This document shows, in pieces, positions 1 to 7,640 of a DNA stretch of 16,533 nucleotides. The notes beneath the pieces were generated by a model. The model ran no database searches, had not been told where the DNA came from, and was given only the letters and a program-made list of their open reading frames with translations. Both the position numbers and the translations under genes were made by a program. The stretch lies in assembly GCA_046481785.1 (NCBI GenBank), contig JAWOJF010000201.1:1-16533 (forward strand). The letters are read 5' to 3'. This DNA is from JAWOJF01 sp046481785 (GTDB lineage Bacteria; Bacteroidota; Ignavibacteria; Ignavibacteriales; Ignavibacteriaceae). Position 1 is the first letter of the stretch. Every line of letters begins with the position of its first letter.

Positions 1-14
1 TTTTTGTTTACTCT

Positions 15-33
15 TGCCCCTGCCTGGGGCAGG
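15..33. repeat. Small GC-rich overlapping hairpins
   Basis: Two overlapping inverted repeats lie in otherwise AT-rich DNA: TGCCCC (15-20) with GGGGCA (26-31), and CCTGCC (19-24) with GGCAGG (28-33). Only one of the two can form at a time. A T-run precedes them at 1-5, but none follows, so this is not a good terminator for a plus-strand gene. On the minus strand the hairpin is followed by AAACAAAAA, which is not a terminator tract either. It may be a degenerate intergenic repeat; its role is unknown. Confidence 0.4.
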
Positions 34-105
34 CACGCTTGCTCAAGAACTTGCTTTCTGCCATTTGCCTGCCAATTAATCCGGTCTTCCAATTTACCAG
101 CAGAT

Positions 106-138
106 AATTTTTAATTTTTAATTTTTAATTTATAATTT
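106..138. repeat. AATTTTT heptamer tandem repeat upstream of recO
   Basis: Three exact copies of AATTTTT (106-112, 113-119, 120-126) are followed by a variant AATTTAT (127-133) and a partial AATTT (134-138). The array ends 7 bases before the recO start codon, so it occupies the place where a ribosome binding site or promoter would lie. No Shine-Dalgarno sequence is visible for recO. Copy-number change by slippage could alter recO expression, but that is inference. Confidence 0.75.
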
Positions 139-145
139 ACACTCC

Positions 146-886
146 ATGAGTGAAATAATTAAAACAGAGGCAGTAGTTCTAAGCAAACTGAATTATGGTG
201 ATACATCCAGCATTGCCTCACTTTATACAAAAGAATTTGGAAAGCTTTCGGCAATATTAAAAGGCGGCAGGAGCCCAAAATCAAAAATAGGTCTTATAGT
301 TGATCCCCTGAACCATTTACAGGTTATCATGTATAAAAAGGATACCAGGGAACTGCAGCTAATTTCCAGTGCGGATATAATATCTCATTTTTCTAAAATT
401 AAAGCTGATTTTAACAAGTTAAAGTATTGCCATGCAGTTCTTGAACTTATAAAAAAATTAACGGGCGAGCATGAAGCAAATGCAAAACTTTTCCGCGGGG
501 TAATTAGAATCTTTAACCTTATTGAAGCATCTAATGAACCTGATGAAGTTTTATTCGGCAGATTTTTTCTTTTTTTCCTTAAAGAAACGGGATTTGAACT
601 GCAGCTTGAAAAATGTGCAGTTTGCGGAAAAACAATACTCCCTGATTCTGAGTTGTCCTATAATTACGAAATAGGTATTTTATGCGGTGAATGCAGGAAA
701 GATTTTCTTGAGTCTTTCAGGCTTAAACCGGAACTTTTTAACTATCTGAGATGTCTAAAGCAGAGTAAAACTACAGGAAATATTGATAAAGAAATATGTG
801 AAAACGCTCTGGTTTTTATGGAAAAGTACCTTATTTATCATTTTCCTGAGTTTAAAGGAATTCAATCTTTCCAGTTATTTAAATAA
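146..886 (+). CDS. recO: DNA repair protein RecO
   Basis: RecO is a recombination mediator that, with RecR, helps load RecA on SSB-coated single-stranded DNA during RecF-pathway gap repair and anneals complementary strands. The 246-residue length is normal for the family. The N-terminal part (about 1-80, starting EAVVLSKLNYGDTSSIASLY) has the OB-fold pattern of RecO_N, with a conserved FGKLSAILKG stretch. The helical C-terminal domain carries the zinc ribbon: Cys157 and Cys160 (CAVC) paired with Cys180 and Cys183 (CGEC). The start at 146 puts the OB fold at the normal distance from the N-terminus. There is no clear ribosome binding site, as is often the case in Bacteroidota; an AATTTTT repeat sits directly upstream. 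It lies 81 bases before the HtrA gene on the same strand; co-transcription is possible but unproven. Confidence 0.94.
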   Translation: MSEIIKTEAVVLSKLNYGDTSSIASLYTKEFGKLSAILKGGRSPKSKIGLIVDPLNHLQVIMYKKDTRELQLISSADIISHFSKIKADFNKLKYCHAVLELIKKLTGEHEANAKLFRGVIRIFNLIEASNEPDEVLFGRFFLFFLKETGFELQLEKCAVCGKTILPDSELSYNYEIGILCGECRKDFLESFRLKPELFNYLRCLKQSKTTGNIDKEICENALVFMEKYLIYHFPEFKGIQSFQLFK

Positions 887-967
887 GGAAGTATTATAAT
901 AAATTTTTACTGCTGCGTAATAAGCAGAGATAATATTGTTAATTAATTATTCACGGAGGAAAATATA

Positions 968-2458
968 ATGAGATCCAAAAGACTTTTTGGAACAGTTTCC
1001 TTAATTGTTGCGGGAATTTTGTTTGGCGCACTGCTTGTATCTGGTTTTGGATTAGTAAGGCCCGGTATGGCTGATATTAATTTGGGAGCAGCAGCTCCAC
1101 CCGTAAATCTTGATGCAGATGCAACTGCATTCAGTAAGGCATTTATTGAGGTAGCTGAAAAAGTTACCCCCGCAATTGTGCAGATTTCAGTTGTGGCAAA
1201 AACTAATGCTCCTAAAAACGATTTCTTTTTCCCGTTTTTTGATGAAATGCCTGAGTCTCAAAGAGGCTCAGGGAGCGGAATTATTATTTCGGAAGACGGC
1301 TATATTGTAACAAATAATCATGTAGTTGAAAATGCAACCAGTGTAGAGGTGGGACTTTATGATAAGAGGCGTTTATCTGCTAAAGTTGTGGGTACAGACC
1401 CTTTAACTGATCTGGCCGTAATTAAAGTTGATGCTGATAACCTGCCGACAGCTTTTCTTGGAGATTCAGATAATCTTAAAGTAGGGCAGTGGGTTATGGC
1501 AATCGGAAACCCGATGTCTCTTGCATCTACAGTTACCGCCGGTATTGTTAGTGCAATCGGCAGGGGTCAGCTTGGATTAATAAGGGACAGATACGGGGTT
1601 GAAAACTTTATACAAACAGATGCGGCTATTAATCCCGGTAACAGCGGTGGTGCATTAGTTGATTTATCCGGAGCAGTTGTAGGGGTTAATTCAGCAATTG
1701 CCGCAGGGCGTACCGGAACATATATTGGATATGGTTTTGCTATCCCGATAAATATGGTTAAGTCTGTATCCAAAGATCTGATTGCTCATGGTAAGATTAG
1801 CCGCGGATATATAGGTGTTTCAATTGGCGAAGTTGATTATGCAATGGCTCAGTCTTTAGGTTTAGACAGGCCAAGAGGTATTATTGTCCAGGATGTTATG
1901 GAAGGCGGAGCAGCATCTAAGGCCGATATAAAAGAAGGCGATGTTATACTTAAAATTGATGGCAGGGATGTAAATCAGCCGAATGAACTGCAGAGTTATA
2001 TTGCCTCGAAATCTGCCGGGAGTAAAGTTAACCTTACTCTTTTCCGGGATGGAAAAGAAATTGAAAGAGGTGTAACACTTAAAGCACGTGATGAAGATAC
2101 CGATGCTCAGCCGATAAAAGATACTGATGCCGAATCTAAGAACAAAGAAAACAGTACTGTTTCATCTGCAGATTTTGATGAAATCGGTTTTTCAGTTCAA
2201 AATCTTACATCAAAAGATAAAAATGATTATAAAACAGAATCAGGTGTAAAGATTACAGATGTTAAAAAATTCAGCAAGGCTGAAGATCAGAGGCTTTATA
2301 AGGGATTGCTTATAGTTGAAGCAGATAAAAAGAAAATAAACAATGTTGCTGAATTGAAGAATATTGTTGATAATAAAAAAGGTTCCGCATTGCTGTTAAG
2401 AGTACAGGATGCACAGGGAAACAGCAGCTTTGTAGGAATTGAAGTCCCCGCTAAGTAA
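968..2458 (+). CDS. htrA: Do-family (HtrA/DegP) periplasmic serine protease
   Basis: This is a trypsin-like protease/chaperone that degrades or refolds damaged envelope proteins in the periplasm. Residues 1-30 form an N-terminal hydrophobic signal or anchor segment after MRSKR. The protease domain spans about 55-275 with the triad His118 (TNNHVV), Asp148 (LTDLAV) and Ser226 (GNSGGAL). The GxGSG stretch before strand 1 and the FAIP motif near 257-260 are typical. A first PDZ domain (about 279-372) includes YIGVSIG and GDVILKIDG. A charged D/E/K-rich linker of about 30 residues leads to a weaker second PDZ-like domain (about 405-496). The 496-residue length fits DegP/MucD-type proteins with two PDZ domains. 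The start is supported by GGAGGA-like GGAGGA at 955-960, 7 bases before ATG. A strong intrinsic terminator follows the stop, so transcription probably ends here. Identification is very secure; which DegP/DegQ/MucD subtype is not resolved. Confidence 0.95.
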   Translation: MRSKRLFGTVSLIVAGILFGALLVSGFGLVRPGMADINLGAAAPPVNLDADATAFSKAFIEVAEKVTPAIVQISVVAKTNAPKNDFFFPFFDEMPESQRGSGSGIIISEDGYIVTNNHVVENATSVEVGLYDKRRLSAKVVGTDPLTDLAVIKVDADNLPTAFLGDSDNLKVGQWVMAIGNPMSLASTVTAGIVSAIGRGQLGLIRDRYGVENFIQTDAAINPGNSGGALVDLSGAVVGVNSAIAAGRTGTYIGYGFAIPINMVKSVSKDLIAHGKISRGYIGVSIGEVDYAMAQSLGLDRPRGIIVQDVMEGGAASKADIKEGDVILKIDGRDVNQPNELQSYIASKSAGSKVNLTLFRDGKEIERGVTLKARDEDTDAQPIKDTDAESKNKENSTVSSADFDEIGFSVQNLTSKDKNDYKTESGVKITDVKKFSKAEDQRLYKGLLIVEADKKKINNVAELKNIVDNKKGSALLLRVQDAQGNSSFVGIEVPAK

Positions 2459-2487
2459 AGATTGAGCAAAAACTATCTATTTAATGA

Positions 2488-2523
2488 GGGTATTCCAAAA
2501 ATTTTGGAATACCCTTTTTTTTT
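2488..2523 (+). terminator. Strong intrinsic terminator after htrA
   Basis: GGGTATTCCAAAA (2488-2500) pairs perfectly with TTTTGGAATACCC (2502-2514), followed by nine T residues (2515-2523). It lies 30 bases after the htrA stop codon. It separates htrA from the secreted hydrolase gene. Confidence 0.93.
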
Positions 2524-2611
2524 ATAAACTGCTTCTTTTCTGCACGGTAACTCCATTTTTAATTAGAGTGATTCATAAAGGTTTAACTCTCCATCCGGAT
2601 GAAAAATACAG

Positions 2612-2635
2612 TTGACTTAATTAAAAATAATTTTG
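2612..2635 (+). promoter_or_regulatory. Possible promoter for the secreted hydrolase
   Basis: TAATTTTG at 2628-2635 matches the Bacteroidota -7 consensus TAnnTTTG exactly. A TTG lies upstream at 2612-2614, but the 13-base gap is shorter than the roughly 19-20 expected between the two elements. The octamer is about 98 bases before the start codon. Because this DNA is AT-rich, roughly one chance match is expected among the window's intergenic sequence, so this is only a candidate. Confidence 0.27.
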
Positions 2636-2732
2636 AATATTACAATTACACCAGGGAGGAACCCCGTTTTAATAATTGGTACACTTCCCGGGAAAAGGAT
2701 TGATTAACTAAGACTATAGCGGTGAGCTTAAT

Positions 2733-4040
2733 ATGAAACGTAATATTACTTCAATAGTATTAACAATAATAATATTAGTATTATCTTCGGTATCTGTACT
2801 CAGTAAACCGCTTTCACTGCCTTTAAAGGAAAACGATTCAGCACAAAGTACCATACAGGATACTTTAGTTGAATTTAAAGCCCTGCTTAACAGTTTAGCC
2901 GAAAGTTCCGATGTACCATTGTTTAAATATCATTGTGCATCTATTATACAAGTAATTGAAGCCGAGCTCTTTTTATCAGAAAAAGATACAGACTATATAA
3001 ACAAAATGTACCAGGCTTTTAATGGAGTAAATACTGCATGGAATGCTGGTGACATATCAAGTTACCTTCAGAGGAGACGCCCTTTTATTATTGCATGGAT
3101 ATCACCGGCAGACAGCCTTGTTTCACTGGCATGGCTGCTTCCGCCTGAAAACTGGAACCCTGATGAAGAATACCCGTTGTATGTTTCACTTCATGGTGCG
3201 TATCAGCCTTATCAGAATCCGCTTGAGTATATGGCTTTACCTCTTATTCCGGAAAATTACCTTCAAAGGTCCTTTGGCGATGGTTATGCTGTATTCCCAT
3301 GGGGAAGGGGGAACGAATATTATGAATTCATTGCAGAAATTGATGTCTGGGAATGTATTGATGTTGTTGAAAATCTGGTAAAAATAAACCAGCAAAGGAA
3401 GTATGTAGTTGGTCATTCAATGGGGGGTTTTGGTGTATTAGTATTTACTAAGAGTAGACCTGAAGTATGGGCTGCGGCAGGTATTTATGCCGGTGCACTT
3501 GCTTACAAGGCAAATAAGTACCTGGACAATGAAACTGCTCTAATATTATCCGGTATTCCCTTTTATATAGTCTGTGGAGAACAAGATGATTTTATAAATA
3601 TGAATTATTTTGCTCATAACTTGTTTAAGGAGGCAGGTAACACCAATGTTAACTTTGTAAGTTACCCGGGCGATCATACTCCGCTGTTTGAACAATGGGA
3701 GGGGATGTATAACTGGATAAAAAATTTCTCGAAGGAAATTCAAACTGATGTAAATACCGGGGAAGGAATTTTACCTTCTGAACTAATCCTGAATAATAAT
3801 TATCCGAATCCTTTTAATCCTGAAACAATAATAAGTTATCATATTCCCTCATCCGGTTTTGTTCAGTTAAAGATATATGACCTTTTGGGCAGGGAATTAG
3901 AAACGTTAGTAAGTAAAGAACAGAATGCCGGATATTATGAAATAAAATTTAATGCAGATAACCTGACCAGCGGCATTTATGTTTATACACTATCCGTGGG
4001 ATCGTATCAAATAACAAAAAAAATGGTTCTTCTCAGATAA
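2733..4040 (+). CDS. Secreted alpha/beta-hydrolase (esterase-like) with T9SS sorting domain
   Basis: The protein has three parts. Residues 1-24 are a signal peptide (MKRN, hydrophobic core, then SVSVLS). Residues about 40-130 form a region I do not recognise, rich in helix-like sequence. Residues about 130-333 are an alpha/beta-hydrolase of the kind found in extracellular feruloyl/acetyl-xylan-type esterases and prolyl-oligopeptidase-like peptidases. The nucleophile is Ser229 in GHSMGG; the acid is probably Asp285 or Asp286 (CGEQDDF) and the base His315 (PGDHTP). VSLHGAYQPY (151-160) fits the oxyanion-hole strand. Residues about 350-435 are a type A T9SS C-terminal sorting domain (NNYPNPFNPET, IYDLLGRELE, SGIYVYTL, final KKMVLLR). 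It is therefore predicted to cross the outer membrane and be attached to the surface or released. Next to sugar-processing genes a carbohydrate-ester substrate is plausible, but the substrate cannot be read from sequence. The gap of over 360 bases downstream makes separate transcription likely. Confidence 0.85.
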   Translation: MKRNITSIVLTIIILVLSSVSVLSKPLSLPLKENDSAQSTIQDTLVEFKALLNSLAESSDVPLFKYHCASIIQVIEAELFLSEKDTDYINKMYQAFNGVNTAWNAGDISSYLQRRRPFIIAWISPADSLVSLAWLLPPENWNPDEEYPLYVSLHGAYQPYQNPLEYMALPLIPENYLQRSFGDGYAVFPWGRGNEYYEFIAEIDVWECIDVVENLVKINQQRKYVVGHSMGGFGVLVFTKSRPEVWAAAGIYAGALAYKANKYLDNETALILSGIPFYIVCGEQDDFINMNYFAHNLFKEAGNTNVNFVSYPGDHTPLFEQWEGMYNWIKNFSKEIQTDVNTGEGILPSELILNNNYPNPFNPETIISYHIPSSGFVQLKIYDLLGRELETLVSKEQNAGYYEIKFNADNLTSGIYVYTLSVGSYQITKKMVLLR

Positions 4041-4409
4041 AATAGTAAACAACCACTAACAAAAAAATTGCAAAGTCCGATCTCATCATTAAATAAAATG
4101 TTACAACCTGGGGATATATTTAATTTGTTAACATTAAATTAAATATTTTATCGAACTATTGAACAAAAAAATGAGTGGATTGGTTTGTTTATCCTATCGA
4201 TAAATATTTATTATTTCGATATAGTTCCACCTTATAATTTTGCCTATTATTCTGGTTTTTTTATCTCATTCAAGCCTGCCCGGTTGGTATAATATTGGTT
4301 CACAAAAATAATACAGATGATGAAAAATCTGCAGGTATTGAACAATAGTGGCTTGAGACACTTTAAACTCTAAAAAGGACATAAAAGCAAACTTAATTAT
4401 AAAACTATT
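4041..4409. other. Gene-free AT-rich spacer upstream of the epimerase
   Basis: No credible coding frame was found in this stretch. No clear terminator follows the secreted hydrolase gene. An AT-only inverted repeat ATTTAAT/ATTAAAT (4118-4124 and 4133-4139) surrounds GTTAAC. A TATCGA/TCGATA inverted repeat and a TAnnTTTG match, described separately, lie at 4195-4242. The last 40 bases before the epimerase start contain no good ribosome binding site; AAAGGA at 4374-4379 is too far from the ATG. Confidence 0.6.
4195..4242 (+). promoter_or_regulatory. Candidate promoter with overlapping inverted-repeat operator
   Basis: TATCGA (4195-4200) is mirrored by TCGATA (4216-4221) around the perfect palindrome ATAAATATTTAT (4200-4211). 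TAATTTTG at 4235-4242 matches the Bacteroidota -7 consensus TAnnTTTG. The right arm of the inverted repeat lies where the -33 element would be, so a bound repressor or activator could act there. No clear TTG -33 element is visible, and the implied leader before the ATG at 4410 is about 160 bases. Regulation by sugar is inference. Confidence 0.32.
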
Positions 4410-5789
4410 ATGGAAACACAGTTTAAACATGCCAGACTTTATATCCTGTTCCTTTTAATATTTTTTTTAATTACCTGCACGGGCGGTACTAATGAGAAAA
4501 GGCAATTGAAAAATATTACAATTGACAACGATTCTATTGCTGTTGAAATGGAACATGCTCTTATCCATGAATTTAACCCCTGGTATCCTTTGTCTGTTGA
4601 TTCTGTTTATGGCGGTTTTCTTAGCAATATTAATTATAAATGGGAACCTGACGGCGGACAGAATAAGTTTATTGTTACGCAGGCAAGGCATATCTGGTCA
4701 ACTTCTAATGCTGCAATGTATTACAATAATCCTGAACTAACTAAAATTGCAGAACACGGGTTTTATTTCCTGAAAGAAATAATGTGGGATAAGAAGTTTG
4801 GCGGGTTTTATGATCTTACAGACAGGGTGGGAATACCAATCCCGGAAGGTGGAGAAATTATTAAAAAAGCTTACGGCAATGCTTTTGCCATATTCGGACT
4901 ATCTGTATATTATAAAGCTTCCGGAAATGAAGAAGCATTAAAGCTTGCCCGGGAGACATTTAACTGGATCGAGAAAAATTGTTATGATCCGGAATATGGT
5001 GGATATTTCCAGTTCATTGCCCGGAACGGTGAGCCCTTTAAGGATGGATACGGGGGAGTAGCGCCTAAAGATCAGAACAGCAGTATCCATATACTTGAAG
5101 CTTTTACTGAATTGTATAAAGTCTGGCCTGATCAAAAGTTAAGGGAAAGACTTACATCTCTGCTTCATATTATAAGAGATACTATTACAACTGAAAAAGG
5201 ATATCTCGTATTATTTTCCCGGAGAAACTGGACTCCCATTTCCTTCCGCAATGCTGATAAAGCGACCAGAGACAGCAACTATTATTTTGATCATGTTTCC
5301 TACGGTCACGATGTTGAAACTGCATACCTGATGCTTGAGGCATCAGAGGTGCTTGGAATTCATAATGATACTGTTACTCTGAAGATTGCAAAAAAAATGG
5401 TTGACCATGCCTTACAAAACGGATGGGATCAGGAATATGGGGGTATATATGACGGCGGATATTATTTTGATAATGATAAAAAAGCGGCTGTTGTAAGAGA
5501 CACAAAAGAGTGGTGGGCGCAGGCCGAAGCTTTTAACAGTTTTTTGCTTATGTCCCGGTTGTTTCCAAATGATAAAACAAATTATTATGAAAAATTCTGT
5601 AAACAGTGGGAATATGTAAAAAAATATTTGCTGGATAAGGAATACGGAGGCTGGTACCATGGTGGAATTGATAAAGTGCCTGATGAAAAATACAGTCCCA
5701 AAAGTACTATCTGGAAGTGCAATTATCATACATCCAGATCTTTAATAAACTGTTTGAAAATATTAAAAAGCAAGGAGTTACAGGATTAA
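4410..5789 (+). CDS. Lipoprotein cellobiose/mannobiose 2-epimerase family (AGE superfamily)
   Basis: Enzymes of this family epimerise C2 of the reducing-end sugar of beta-1,4-disaccharides, turning cellobiose into glucosyl-mannose or mannobiose into mannosyl-glucose. The protein forms an (alpha/alpha)6 barrel over residues about 38-455. Catalytic-type residues are visible: Arg93 (QARHIW), His300 (SYGHDVETAYLMLEA) and His440 (WKCNYHTSR). These match the Arg/His/His set described for cellobiose 2-epimerases. Repeated GGxY/F turns (for example 130-133, 197-200, 344-347, 413-416) are typical of the fold. Residues 1-23 form a lipoprotein signal with lipobox L20-I-T-C23, so the mature enzyme should be lipid-anchored in the periplasm or outer membrane. 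That is unusual next to phosphorylases without signal peptides. No alternative ATG exists before the upstream stop at 4371. The related substrate N-acylglucosamine is less likely, given the GHD and KCxYH motifs and the neighbours. Confidence 0.88.
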   Translation: METQFKHARLYILFLLIFFLITCTGGTNEKRQLKNITIDNDSIAVEMEHALIHEFNPWYPLSVDSVYGGFLSNINYKWEPDGGQNKFIVTQARHIWSTSNAAMYYNNPELTKIAEHGFYFLKEIMWDKKFGGFYDLTDRVGIPIPEGGEIIKKAYGNAFAIFGLSVYYKASGNEEALKLARETFNWIEKNCYDPEYGGYFQFIARNGEPFKDGYGGVAPKDQNSSIHILEAFTELYKVWPDQKLRERLTSLLHIIRDTITTEKGYLVLFSRRNWTPISFRNADKATRDSNYYFDHVSYGHDVETAYLMLEASEVLGIHNDTVTLKIAKKMVDHALQNGWDQEYGGIYDGGYYFDNDKKAAVVRDTKEWWAQAEAFNSFLLMSRLFPNDKTNYYEKFCKQWEYVKKYLLDKEYGGWYHGGIDKVPDEKYSPKSTIWKCNYHTSRSLINCLKILKSKELQD

Positions 5790-5898
5790 CCTGTTTTATT
5801 ATTTTAATATTATTTTTATTAAAATGATAATGACCGCGGATTGTAAGAAAGGTATTAAATAAAAAAGTAGTACTGAACATAAGTAAATTTTTCCGTGT

Positions 5899-5931
5899 AA
5901 AAGCGGCTAATCTAAAAGAGGCCGCTTTTTT
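5899..5931 (+). terminator. Intrinsic terminator between epimerase and transporter
   Basis: AAAAGCGGC (5899-5907) pairs with GCCGCTTTT (5921-5929) around a 13-base loop, and six T residues run from 5926 to 5931. It lies about 110 bases after the epimerase stop. It implies that the epimerase and the downstream operon are separate transcription units, at least in part. Confidence 0.82.
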
Positions 5932-6063
5932 ATTTGGTTTAGCAGCAAATAAATAATCTATAGCATCTTTTTTGATATATAACAGCGGTGAATTATATGT
6001 TTGAATTAAAACTAAAGTTAGAGCCCGGATAAGCGGTGTATAATAAGCAGTTATTCCTGTTTT

Positions 6064-6071
6064 TAACTTTG
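6064..6071 (+). promoter_or_regulatory. Possible -7 element of the phosphorylase operon
   Basis: TAACTTTG matches the Bacteroidota -7 consensus TAnnTTTG and lies 40 bases before the transporter ATG, downstream of the terminator, where a promoter is required. No matching TTG -33 element is seen about 20 bases upstream, which lowers confidence. Confidence 0.35.
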
Positions 6072-6111
6072 CACAAAAACAACAATTGGAATTAAATAAT
6101 AAGGGAGATTT

Positions 6112-7527
6112 ATGAGCAAAGTGATACAAAAATTACCTTTAAAAGAAAAACTTTCTTATGGTTTCGGGGATCTTGCCTCAGTACTATACTGGCAGACATT
6201 CATGCTGTATTTTACTTATTTCTATACAGATGTATTTCTTATTCCAGCCGGTGTAGCTGCAACCTTATTTCTTGTTAGCCGTATTTTTGACGGCGTTAAT
6301 GATCCGATGATGGGTATTTTAGCCGACCGTACAAGAACACGCTGGGGAAAATTCCGGCCTTATTTGTTATGGCTTTGTGTACCCTTTGCTCTTGCCGGAG
6401 TACTTACTTTTACGGTTCCTGATTTTGATATTGATGGAAAAATAATCTGGGCATACGTTACATTTAACCTGCTGATGCTGCTGTATACCGCAATAAATAT
6501 TCCATATACCGCCTTACTTGGTGTTATTACGCCAGATTCAAATGAACGCACAACGGTTTCTTCAGTTAAATTTCTTTTTGCATTTTCTGCAGGTATAATA
6601 GTCTCGGCAACATTATTGCCAATGGTGCAGGCCTTTGGCGCGGGTAATGATGCAAAAGGCTGGCAGTTAACTTTTGTTGTATACGGAATTGCCGCCATTG
6701 TTTTTTTTCTGATTGCTTTTAAAGGTACTAATGAGAGAGTGCTTCCTCCGAAATCTCAAAAAACATCGCTTAAGAAAGATTTATTTGAATTAGTAACTAA
6801 CAAGCCTTGGCTTATCCTTTTAGCCGGTACAATTACATTTATTTTATTTGTTGCTGTCCGTGGCAGTGTAACAGTACATTATTTTAAATACTTTATTGGA
6901 GATCAGGAAATAGCATTACCCTTTTTAGGAACAGGTACTTATGATTTTAATGCACTGGCATCGGCATATAATACAATCGGACAGATCTCAGCCTTTTTAG
7001 GTGTATTAGGAGTTAGCTGGTTTGCAAAAAAGGTTGGTAAAAAAAATGCATTTATCCTCATATTCCTTATTGCAATTGTAAGTACAGGGGCAGTTTTCTT
7101 TTTAACAGCCGAACAATTAGGATTGATTTTTTTCCTGCAGGTTACCGGATCAATAACAGGGGGACCGTTAAGTGTTTTGGTATGGGCTATGTATGCCGAT
7201 ACTGCTGACTATGGTGAATGGAAAAACGGCCGCAGAGCAACCGGTTTAATTTTTTCAGCTTCAACTATGTCTCAAAAGATTGGCTGGGCTCTTGGTGCTT
7301 ATGTGGCTCTTACTCTAATGGCACAGGTTGGTTTTGAACCTAATATTGCGCAATCCGAATCAAGTCTGAATGGTTTACTGGCATTGTTTACAATAATTCC
7401 TTCTGGCTTTGGACTGCTTGCCATATTAATTATTTACTTCTATCCTCTGAATGATAAATTTGTTGATAAAATGGTAAGTGAACTTCAGGAAAGAAGAAAG
7501 GCACTCGGCGAAGAAACTGTAATGTAG
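6112..7527 (+). CDS. GPH-family sugar:cation symporter (MelB-like MFS)
   Basis: This is an inner-membrane symporter of the glycoside-pentoside-hexuronide:cation family (MelB, XynB and YicJ relatives), importing a mono- or disaccharide with Na+ or H+. The 471 residues give about twelve hydrophobic segments. LSYGFGDLAS (14-23) is the family's N-terminal signature. RIFDGVNDPMMG (57-68) carries Asp60 and Asp64, which align with the cation-site aspartates Asp55 and Asp59 of MelB. DRTRTRWGKFRP (72-83) is the conserved cytoplasmic loop. MYADTADYGEWKNGRRATGL near 360-380 is the second family signature. An extra loop of about 25 residues lies near 260-285. The start is supported by AAGGGAG ending 5 bases before the ATG. 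It opens a run of same-strand genes leading into two phosphorylases, so its cargo is probably a beta-1,4-disaccharide or its oxidised form. The substrate is inferred from context only. Confidence 0.92.
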   Translation: MSKVIQKLPLKEKLSYGFGDLASVLYWQTFMLYFTYFYTDVFLIPAGVAATLFLVSRIFDGVNDPMMGILADRTRTRWGKFRPYLLWLCVPFALAGVLTFTVPDFDIDGKIIWAYVTFNLLMLLYTAINIPYTALLGVITPDSNERTTVSSVKFLFAFSAGIIVSATLLPMVQAFGAGNDAKGWQLTFVVYGIAAIVFFLIAFKGTNERVLPPKSQKTSLKKDLFELVTNKPWLILLAGTITFILFVAVRGSVTVHYFKYFIGDQEIALPFLGTGTYDFNALASAYNTIGQISAFLGVLGVSWFAKKVGKKNAFILIFLIAIVSTGAVFFLTAEQLGLIFFLQVTGSITGGPLSVLVWAMYADTADYGEWKNGRRATGLIFSASTMSQKIGWALGAYVALTLMAQVGFEPNIAQSESSLNGLLALFTIIPSGFGLLAILIIYFYPLNDKFVDKMVSELQERRKALGEETVM

Positions 7528-7640
7528 CATATAGGTTAAAAGATCGTTCCGGAATAAAGAGTCTGAAATTCTTAAGAGATTTTTTGATCTTTAGTTTTGA
7601 CTTTGGAATACTGTGAATCTAAAAATTTAAAAGGAAAGAA

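Larger units (their letters stand above)
5790..6111. other. Spacer between epimerase and transporter genes
   Basis: This stretch holds the GC terminator at 5899-5931 and a TAnnTTTG match at 6064-6071. An AT-only inverted repeat ATTTTAAT/ATTAAAAT lies at 5801-5808 and 5818-5825. A weak hairpin ACAGG/CCTGT (5780-5784 and 5790-5794) spans the epimerase stop codon and is followed by a T-rich run. An open frame on the minus strand across 5707-6129 has no recognisable protein features and crosses the terminator and the next gene's start; I do not regard it as a gene. Confidence 0.6.

Noticed and set aside
910..927. Hairpin CTGCT/AGCAG between recO and htrA
   Set aside because: The stem is only 5 bp with an 8-base loop and no T-run follows, so it is not a credible terminator.
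1567..1773. Minus-strand open frame inside htrA
   Set aside because: It is a reverse-strand shadow of the protease domain, has no recognisable protein features and lies fully within a strongly supported gene.
4118..4139. ATTTAAT/ATTAAAT inverted repeat around GTTAAC
   Set aside because: It is composed almost only of A and T and is expected by chance in this spacer. No T-tract or promoter context supports a function.
5707..6129. Minus-strand open frame of 140 codons
   Set aside because: It covers the plus-strand terminator, the end of the epimerase gene and the start of the transporter. Its sequence shows no domain or signal pattern and it has no ribosome binding site.
7592..7599. TAGTTTTG matching TAnnTTTG upstream of the GH130 gene
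   Set aside because: There is no suitably spaced -33 element, and chance matches are expected in AT-rich DNA. The gene can be transcribed from upstream.
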